Shown here: positions 1-6,400 of the stretch, in pieces
How the letters are laid out: the number at the start of each line of letters is the position of its first letter
How positions within the stretch are numbered: position 1 is the first letter of the stretch
Source of the DNA: Anaerolineae bacterium
Lineage (GTDB): Bacteria > Chloroflexota > Anaerolineae > B4-G1 > SLSP01
Length of the DNA: 17,116 nt
Assembly: GCA_016927095.1 (NCBI GenBank)
Contig: JAFGNI010000139.1
Location: forward strand, 1-17,116
Reading direction: 5' to 3'
Notes under the pieces: model-generated
The model's database searches: none
What the model was told of the DNA's origin: nothing
Seen by the model: only the letters and a program-made list of their open reading frames with translations
Translations under genes and position numbers: made by a program

Positions 1-1791
1 ATGCTGCTGGACTCCGAGAAGCTCGTGAACGACTACCTTGGGCGGGCGGACTGGCGTGTCAACGAGAACAGCAACATGAACTACTCGCTTCAGGGCCTGA
101 ACTTCTATTTGGCATCCTCTATTGCCGCGCGGTACTGGCTTGATCGCATCTACCCCCCTGAGGTGCAGCAGGCGCACATCAGTGCGGATGTGCACATTCA
201 CGATCTCGGCATGCTCTCAGTCTATTGCTGCGGCTGGGATCTGCAGGATTTGCTCGAGCAAGGGTTTGGCGGCGTGTCGGCCAAGGTTGAGAGCAAGCCG
301 CCGCGCCATCTGCGCACGGCCCTGGGTCAGTTGGTCAACTTCTTCTATACGCTACAGGGCGAGTCCGCTGGGGCTGTGGCTGTCTCCAACTTCGACACGC
401 TGATGGCGCCCTTCATCCGCTATGACGACCTGGCCTACGCACAGATCAAGCAGGCGGTGCAGGAATTCGTCTTCAACATCAACGTGCCGACGCGCGTGGG
501 ATTCCAGACCCCCTTCACGAACTTGACCATGGACCTAACGCCGCCTTCCACGCTCGCCAATGAACCGGTAGTCGTCGGGGGCGAGATGCAGGAGGACGTC
601 TACGGGGATTTCCAGGCTGAGATGGATCTGATCAACCGGGCCTTTGCGGAGGTTATGCTAGAAGGCGATGCCCGGGGTCGCGTCTTCACCTTCCCGATTC
701 CCACCTATAACATCGGCCCCGATTTCGACTGGGACAACCCACAGCTAGTGCCCATCTGGCAGATGACGGCCCGCTACGGGATCCCCTATTTCGCCAACTT
801 CGTCAACAGCGATATGAGCCCTGAGGATGCGCGGAGTATGTGCTGCCGGCTCCGGCTCGACAATCGCGAGCTGCGGAAGCGGACCGGCGGGCTGTTTGCT
901 GCTGCCCCGCTGACCGGTTCTGTGGGTGTGGTGACGATGAACCTGGCGCGCTTGGGCTATACGGCCCGTAACGAGCGCGACTTCCGCGACAAACTGGAAC
1001 ACCTGATGGAGACTGCAAAGACGAGCCTCGAGATCAAGCGCAAGATGCTGGAATCGCTCACGGACCGCGGGCTCTATCCCTACAGTCACCACTACCTGCG
1101 CAACATCAAGGCTCAGACCGGCAGCTACTGGGCGAACCACTTCTCGACGATCGGGTTGAACGGCATGCACGAGGCTTGCCTGAACTTCCTGGGTGTGGGC
1201 ATTGACCATCCCGACGGCAAGAACTTCGCCCTGCGTACGCTTGAGTTCATGCGCGAGGTACTCGGTCGCTTTCAAGAGGAGACGGGCAATCTCTACAACC
1301 TTGAGGCCACGCCCGCCGAGGGGGCGACCTTCCGCCTTGCTCGCGCCGACAAGGAACGGTTCCCGGGCATAATCACCGCCGGGACCGAGACGCGACCTTA
1401 TTACACCAATTCAACCCATCTGCCTGTCGATTACAGCGATGATCTCTTCGAGGTGTTGGATCACCAGGACGACATACAGACACTCTACACCGGCGGCACG
1501 GTACTGCACATCTTCCTGGGCGAGCAAGTCGACGATTGGCGTCAGGCAGCCCGCCTGGTCCGGACCGTGGCCGAGAACTACCGGCTTCCGTACTACACGC
1601 TCACGCCTACATTCAGTATCTGTCCGGTACACGGCTACATCTCCGGGGCCCATGAATACTGCCCCTATGAGCACACACCTGATGAACTTGCGCGTTTTGG
1701 GCGTGAGGTCGTCAGTGGCGAAGCGCCCGCGCGCGTGCATGAACGAGCGAAAGCGCAGATAGCACGTATGGAGCGTGTCGCCCCCGCGTAG
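1..1791 (+). CDS. nrdD: Class III anaerobic ribonucleoside-triphosphate reductase, catalytic part without the glycyl-radical domain
   Basis: This protein reduces ribonucleoside triphosphates to deoxyribonucleotides without oxygen, in the cytoplasm, using a glycyl radical made by NrdG. The 596 residues match the NrdD ten-stranded barrel core: DWRVNENSNMNYSLQG near residues 18-32, YCCGWD at 75-80, a long NVPTRVGFQTPFTN block at 161-174 and the finger-loop cysteines MCCR at 280-283. The C-terminal metal site begins normally (CPVHGYISGAHEYCP, 541-555), but the usual second cysteine of the last pair is missing (CPYEH), and the following 38 residues do not resemble the family. The glycyl-radical segment is absent here and is encoded by the next gene. 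The N-terminal ATP-cone is also absent. Because the ATG is the first base of the window, the true start may lie upstream and the cone may be lost to the window edge. Identity is secure; the exact 5' end is not. Confidence 0.93.
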   Translation: MLLDSEKLVNDYLGRADWRVNENSNMNYSLQGLNFYLASSIAARYWLDRIYPPEVQQAHISADVHIHDLGMLSVYCCGWDLQDLLEQGFGGVSAKVESKPPRHLRTALGQLVNFFYTLQGESAGAVAVSNFDTLMAPFIRYDDLAYAQIKQAVQEFVFNINVPTRVGFQTPFTNLTMDLTPPSTLANEPVVVGGEMQEDVYGDFQAEMDLINRAFAEVMLEGDARGRVFTFPIPTYNIGPDFDWDNPQLVPIWQMTARYGIPYFANFVNSDMSPEDARSMCCRLRLDNRELRKRTGGLFAAAPLTGSVGVVTMNLARLGYTARNERDFRDKLEHLMETAKTSLEIKRKMLESLTDRGLYPYSHHYLRNIKAQTGSYWANHFSTIGLNGMHEACLNFLGVGIDHPDGKNFALRTLEFMREVLGRFQEETGNLYNLEATPAEGATFRLARADKERFPGIITAGTETRPYYTNSTHLPVDYSDDLFEVLDHQDDIQTLYTGGTVLHIFLGEQVDDWRQAARLVRTVAENYRLPYYTLTPTFSICPVHGYISGAHEYCPYEHTPDELARFGREVVSGEAPARVHERAKAQIARMERVAPA

Positions 1792-1861
1792 CTGATGCGC
1801 GTATCCTGCTTGTATTGGTTGATGCTGTTGTACTGAGTCACCCAAGAGAGGACGAACGATT

Positions 1862-2038
1862 ATGGAGACCAAGGATCAGTCGGCGGATAACGTTGAAATC
1901 GAGGTAAAGGTGCCCTGCGAGGTCTACTCGCGCATTGTCGGCTACCTGAGGCCCGTGCAGGCCTGGAATGAAGGTAAGAAACAGGAGTTCGAGGAACGGC
2001 AGACGTTTACGCTGCCGAAAGACAAACCTGCGCGGTAA
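1862..2038 (+). CDS. Stand-alone glycyl-radical domain of class III ribonucleotide reductase (58 aa)
   Basis: This small gene encodes what is normally the extreme C-terminus of NrdD. Residues 19-42 read CEVYSRIVGYLRPVQ followed by AWNEGKKQE, which matches the family's radical loop; Gly27 in RIVGYL is the predicted radical-bearing glycine and Cys19 precedes it. It has its own ribosome binding site (AGAGAGGA at 1845-1852, 9 bases before the ATG), starts 70 bases after the nrdD stop and lies in a different frame. An in-frame TGA at 1820-1822 lies upstream, so one frameshift could not join it to nrdD. I infer that the product binds the large protein in trans, places Gly27 in its active site and is activated by NrdG. 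The 17 residues before Cys19 are charged and look like a linker. It resembles in principle the stand-alone radical domain YfiD/GrcA of pyruvate formate-lyase. Confidence 0.85.
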   Translation: METKDQSADNVEIEVKVPCEVYSRIVGYLRPVQAWNEGKKQEFEERQTFTLPKDKPAR

Positions 2039-2098
2039 CCTCACTTGTTCCCCGCTCCCTGTCTTGGGGTGGCGGGAGACGCTGTAAGCTTGCAGACG

Positions 2099-2128
2099 CA
2101 GCGCGGCGCCTGTCCCAGGGCCGCGCTG
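2099..2128 (+). terminator. Strong hairpin between the glycyl-radical gene and nrdG
   Basis: The arms CAGCGCGGC and GCCGCGCTG pair perfectly (9 bp). Inside them CCTG pairs with CAGG around a 3-base loop, with a single bulged G at 2108, giving 13 bp in all. There is no T-run after it, so it could be an attenuating or RNA-stabilising structure as easily as a terminator. A weaker GC hairpin (CCCGC at 2051-2055 with GCGGG at 2072-2076) lies just before it. Together these suggest that the amount of message reaching nrdG is adjusted in this 260-bp gap. Confidence 0.4.
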
Positions 2129-2231
2129 ATGTTGTCTCGGGTCGATGGCATGGTGGGCCACACCGGCTGGGCGCGTGATGAGTCCTTAGTTAACCTTACA
2201 GTTGAGATGTATCGTCGTGGCCTCAGCCACG

Positions 2232-2279
2232 GAACCGCTGAAGCAGTTACTACGAACCAACTTTACTGACCACTAGCCT
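2232..2279 (+). repeat. 48-bp dispersed repeat, copy 1
   Basis: This segment matches 3133-3180 at 44 of 48 positions in the same orientation. It contains an imperfect hairpin (AACCGCTGAAGCAGTT) followed by ACTACGAACCAACTT and CTGACCACTAG. A further 6-bp hairpin (CGTGGC, loop CTCA, GCCACG) lies directly upstream. The copy ends 20 bases before the nrdG start codon, close enough to affect the leader of that message. The hairpin core recalls short palindromic (REP-like) elements. Confidence 0.8.
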
Positions 2280-2298
2280 TGTTGAAGGGGTGCAAACG

Positions 2299-3012
2299 AT
2301 GGATATCAAGGGGTGGGTCCGGACCTCGCTGATCGATTTCCCCGGGCACATCGCAACAGTGGTGTTCACCGGCGGCTGCAACTTCCGCTGTCCGATGTGT
2401 CATAACGCTGACTTGGTGCTTCACCCGGGCTCCCTGCCCTCGATAGATCTGGACGAGCTGTGGGCGTTTCTTGAGAAGCGCGCCGGGCGCATCACCGGCG
2501 TGGTCGTGACCGGCGGGGAGCCTACCTTGCAACCAGATCTGCCGGCATTCTTGGCCGAGGTCCGGAAGCTGGGATGCGCCATCAAACTCGACAGCAACGG
2601 CTACCGGCCCAATACGCTGGCCAATCTGCTGCAGGCCGGGCTGGTTGACTACGTGGCGATGGACGTGAAGGCACCCCCAGGCAAGTACGCCGTGCTGACA
2701 GGGGTGCCCGAGCTCGATCTATCTCGCATCGAAGCATCCTTGGCCGTGCTCCACGAGGCGCAGGTGTCCTGCGAGTTCCGGACAACCGTGGTGCCGGGGA
2801 TGCTCAATGATGACGATATCGTGGAAATCGCGAAGTGGCTGTCCACTATCGGCACGGCGCCTGGCGCCGCGTATGTGCTTCAGCAGTTCCGAGGCCAGCA
2901 CACCCTCGATCCCGAGCTGGCGGATGCCACGCCCTATGCCAGCGACGTACTGCGGCGGACAGCGAAGCGGGCGCAGGCCTGGTTGCCCAACGTGAGCTGC
3001 CGCGGAATCTAG
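2299..3012 (+). CDS. nrdG: Anaerobic ribonucleoside-triphosphate reductase activating protein, radical SAM
   Basis: NrdG is the cytoplasmic radical-SAM activase that reductively cleaves S-adenosylmethionine and abstracts hydrogen from the NrdD glycine. The cluster motif CNFRCPMCHN (CX3CX2C) lies near residues 27-36, after TSLIDFPGHIATVVFTGGC, and the SAM-binding stretch VVVTGGEPTLQ follows at about 73-83. At 237 residues it is the longer NrdG form rather than the roughly 155-residue E. coli type. I chose ATG 2299 because AAGGGG at 2285-2290 lies 8 bases upstream; a GTG at 2290 is in frame but would sit inside that ribosome binding site. It follows the two nrdD pieces by 260 bases on the same strand, so it very likely activates the small glycyl-radical protein. 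C-terminal WLPNVSCRGI contains an extra cysteine of unknown role. Confidence 0.92.
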   Translation: MDIKGWVRTSLIDFPGHIATVVFTGGCNFRCPMCHNADLVLHPGSLPSIDLDELWAFLEKRAGRITGVVVTGGEPTLQPDLPAFLAEVRKLGCAIKLDSNGYRPNTLANLLQAGLVDYVAMDVKAPPGKYAVLTGVPELDLSRIEASLAVLHEAQVSCEFRTTVVPGMLNDDDIVEIAKWLSTIGTAPGAAYVLQQFRGQHTLDPELADATPYASDVLRRTAKRAQAWLPNVSCRGI

Positions 3013-3065
3013 GGCGAAGCTCCTAGTGCACAGTTAAGCTGATGTTTGGGGTTGGTAGTAACGGT

Positions 3066-3097
3066 CCCACACTGTGGGGATGGCCCCACAGTGTGGG
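3066..3097. repeat. Perfect 14-bp inverted repeat downstream of nrdG, possible terminator
   Basis: CCCACACTGTGGGG and CCCCACAGTGTGGG are exact reverse complements around the loop ATGG. Each arm is itself nearly a palindrome centred on one base (CCACA-C-TGTGG and CCACA-G-TGTGG), so the DNA can fold either as one long hairpin or as two small ones. It begins 54 bases after the nrdG stop. No T-run follows, so a terminator role is only possible. A protein-binding site is the alternative. Confidence 0.6.
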
Positions 3098-3132
3098 GGC
3101 TCAGTCGTTCCGGTGCCTTATCGGGGCCTACA

Positions 3133-3180
3133 GAACCGCTGAAGCGGTTACTACGAACCAACTTGGCTGACCACTAGTCT
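3133..3180 (+). repeat. 48-bp dispersed repeat, copy 2
   Basis: This is the second copy of the segment at 2232-2279, 44 of 48 identical and in the same orientation. Here the hairpin core AACCGCT-GA-AGCGGTT is perfect. Copy 1 has one base changed on the 3' arm. The two copies bracket nrdG, 901 bases apart. Confidence 0.8.
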
Positions 3181-3318
3181 CCGCACGGCTGTCAGACGCG
3201 CTGGTTCGCTCACGTGTCCACGGCCTACTCAGGCCTGCCCCCCTTGGGCTGTAGTGAGCCGTCACGCCGGCTTAGCACTACGCTACAGACTTCACGCGAC
3301 TGTGTCCGGGCGCGTGGC

Positions 3319-3332
3319 AGTTCCGCGGAACT
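3319..3332. promoter_or_regulatory. 14-bp perfect palindrome upstream of the macroglobulin gene
   Basis: AGTTCCGCGGAACT reads identically on both strands and lies 114 bases before the ATG at 3447. A symmetric site of this length fits a dimeric regulator, but no promoter elements near it are clear and chance is possible. Confidence 0.3.
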
Positions 3333-3446
3333 TCTGGGTCTCAACCGGCGTCTTGGTGATGAGATGGGGAAGATGCGTCCAGCATGCTGGGGTCACGGCC
3401 CCCACTCCGTACCTACCCGTGGCCCGGCCAGGAAGGAGCAGATCCA

Positions 3447-6400
3447 ATGTCCCGCAAAGGTTGGCTGATTCTAGGCGTTGTTGTCCTCGTGGTTAGCCTC
3501 ACGGTCGGTCTGGTGGCTGCTGTCTTCACCTTCGAACGCCTCCCCGAACGGTTGAGCCAACACGAGACGATCGTGTTGGGGCAGTCGGCGTTGGTGCCCG
3601 GCAGCACAGCGGCGATGCGGGTCGTGGTGCGAGATAGCCGCGACGCGACCCCGCTTCCCAGCGCAAGCGTCAAGGTACTGATGCGCCCCGCCCAGGGCGG
3701 GCGGGCGCAGCCGCTCTACCAAGGTGAGACGGATGCGTCGGGGACGCTGGATGTGCGCTTTGCCGTCCCCGAGGACGCAGCGCCGGATCAGGTGCTGGTC
3801 GTGGAGACCGCTTCCTCCCTGGGCTCTGATCTGATGGAGAAACCGGTCACCCTGACACGGGACTACCGTCTGCTCGTCACCACCGACAAGCCCCTTTACC
3901 AGCCTGGTCAGATCATCCACATCCGCGCTCTGGCATTGGGCGCCTTCGACCACCGTCCGGCTAGCGAGCAGCCCATGGGGTTTGCTGTGGCGGATGGCAA
4001 AGGCAACACCGTGTTCCGCACAACCGTCACGACCTCGGTCTTCGGCGTGGCCTCGACCGACTTCCAGCTGGCGGATGAGGTGAACACAGGCCCCTACAAG
4101 ATCACCGTCAGCCTGGGTGAAACGACCTCGGAGAAGATTGTCACCGTGGAGCATTACACCCTTCCGAAGTTCGAGGTGGTCGTGACCACCGATCGGGACT
4201 ACTACCAGCCCGGCGACAGCGTGGAAGGGTCTCTCACCGCGCGTTACTTCTTCGGCAAGGATGTCACGGAGAGCGTGGTGGCGCTGGAGGGCTACACCTT
4301 CGATATCGAGCGCAATGTCGTGGTCCGCGTGGATGGGCAGACAGACGAGACTGGGCGGTTCGATTTCAGTTTCGACCTGCCGGACTACTTCGCCGGCAGC
4401 GAGTTGGACGATGGGCGCGCGGTGTTCTATCTCGAGGCACGCGTGACGGACCAGGCCAACCACACGGAGGCCGGTCGTCTCTCGCTGCCGGTGGCGCAAC
4501 AGGCGCTGGTGGTCGACGCGATTCCGGAGGGTGGGCGTTTCCACCCCGGCGTGGAGAACATCCTCTACGTCCTAGCGAGCTATCCCGACGGCGCGCCCGC
4601 TGAGGCCGAGGTCACAGTGACTGTCTACGAGACGGGTGAGACGCTGGAAGCTACGACGGGGGCCTATGGCCTGGCGGAGTTTGGCTTTGTCCCAGCCTCC
4701 TCGTACACGTCGCTACGGATCCAGGCGCGGGACGCAGCTGGGGCACTTGCGGACCGCGAATTCGGCTTCGAAGGGGACACCGGCGAGGAGACCGTGCTGC
4801 TCCGTCCTGATGCACCCATCTATCGTGTCGGGGACACCATGGGCCTCACGTTGTTGACGTCGCGGGCTACTGGTACCGTCTATCTCGACGTGGTGCGCGA
4901 GGGCCAGACGGTGAGCACCCGCGCGGTGGATGTGACCGACGGGCACGCTGAGGTAGCAGTCGATCTGACCCCGGACCTCTACGGCACGCTCGCGCTTCAC
5001 GCCTACAAGATCCTGCGGAGCGGGCATGTCATGCGCGATACACGCCTGGTCGTTGTCGATCAGGCCGCGGATCTGGACGTTACGCTGGCTGCCGGTGAGG
5101 ACAGCTACCGCCCCGGCGACGACGCAACGCTCAACGTCGCGGTAGCGGACCCTGCGGGTGGGGGCGTCCAAGCTGCGCTCGGACTCGCTGTCGTCGACGA
5201 GGCTGTGTTCGCCCTCGCGGAGCAGGATCCCGGTTTTGCCAAGCTCTACTTCATGCTGGAGCAGGAGCTACTGGAACCCAAGTTCGAGCTCCACGGGTTC
5301 AGCATCCCCGACATGCTCCGCGACCCCTGTGTTGAAGGGGACACCGAAGCCTGTCCGACCCCTCTGCGCCAGGCGCAGAACAGCGCCGGCAAAGCGGCGC
5401 TAGCTTCCGCCGTGGCGGATGGGGATCCTTTCACGCTGGAAGCCAACTCCCATGATCAGGCGATGGCGCGGGCTTACGAACGGCAGCGCGCCTTCTATCG
5501 AACGTTGGCTACCGGATCGTTCGGGCTGTTCCTAGCGCTGCCGCTGACAGTCCTTGTACTGAACGGGGCGTCACTGATCCGAGATCGATCCTTCTGGAAG
5601 AGCGTGGGGCTGGCCATCGTGTTGGCTATCCTGGCTGGTCTGTCGCTGCTGGGTGTGCTCTGGTTGGTCGATGAGCTGTTGTGGCGCTTTGAAGACCTCG
5701 TGTTCACGCTGTTGGCGTTAGCCTTCGGCTTTGGCGCCCTAGCGGGACTGGTCACGTTGGTTGTCACAGCGATACGCCGAAAGGACATCCTGCTGGGCCT
5801 CAGCCTGATCGTGATTCCCAGCGCTTTGGCAGCCGGTGTGCTGATGGGGTGGTCCGCCAGCCGGGCCGACCTCATGCCCGACAGTGGTCCGATGATCGCC
5901 GGTTCGATCGCCTGGCTCCTGCTGCCCGTGTCCCTGCTGCTTCGCGGGGCAGGCTTCGCTTGGGAGAAGCGGCCCCTCCCCGCGCTGGGCGCAGTGCTCT
6001 TGGGCGTGCCGATGCTCGCGATGTTCGTGATCATCCTGGGGCTGAGCGGCGGCGCCTTCATAGGCGGTGGTATGGCGATGCAGGCGGGTTTCGACGAGGC
6101 CCTGATGCCGATGGAAGCGCCCGCCGCCGGGCTGATGGATCGCAACTTCGCGGATGGGGACTTCGCTCTCGAAGTTGAGAAGATGGTGGAGGCTGAAGAG
6201 GGCGGCCCTGTGTCAGCGCCTGGCGATACCGGAGCCGGGCGTGCGGAGCCGCCGCGCTTGCGCCAGTACTTCCCTGAAACGATGCTCTGGCTGCCCGATG
6301 AAGTCACCGACGAGACCGGTCAACTGATCCTGGATTTCCCTGTCGCTGACAGCATCACCACGTGGCGCGTGGTTGCCCTGGCATCGTCTCAGGACGGTCG

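Larger units (their letters stand above)
3013..3446. other. Intergenic region between nrdG and the macroglobulin gene
   Basis: This 434-base stretch holds no convincing gene. It contains a perfect hairpin (3066-3097), the second copy of the 48-bp repeat (3133-3180) and a 14-bp palindrome (3319-3332). GTTGGTAGTAACGGT at 3051-3065 resembles the reverse complement of part of the repeat (GTTGGTTCGTAGTAACCGC), so 3051-3163 may be a small element with imperfect inverted ends. Short open frames running from about 3214 and 3254 into the next gene show no family resemblance. I see no good sigma-70 promoter. Confidence 0.6.

Noticed and set aside
1780..1861. The split of nrdD as a simple frameshift or assembly error
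   Set aside because: The nrdD frame stops at 1791 while the small gene's frame has a TGA at 1820-1822, and the small gene has its own ribosome binding site. One indel cannot fuse them.
2045..2269. Possible 74-residue gene between the glycyl-radical gene and nrdG
   Set aside because: It has no ribosome binding site, crosses a strong hairpin and ends inside the 48-bp repeat.
2232..3180. CRISPR-like repeats
   Set aside because: Only two copies, 901 bases apart with a gene between, and no regular spacers.
3471..4544. Long minus-strand open frame (357 codons) opposite the macroglobulin gene
   Set aside because: It lies wholly antisense to well-conserved macroglobulin domains, has no recognisable family features and is explained by high GC content.
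5495..6307. Minus-strand open frame of 270 codons opposite the membrane helices
   Set aside because: Its Ser/Pro/Arg-rich composition is the mirror of hydrophobic codons on the plus strand; no motif is present.
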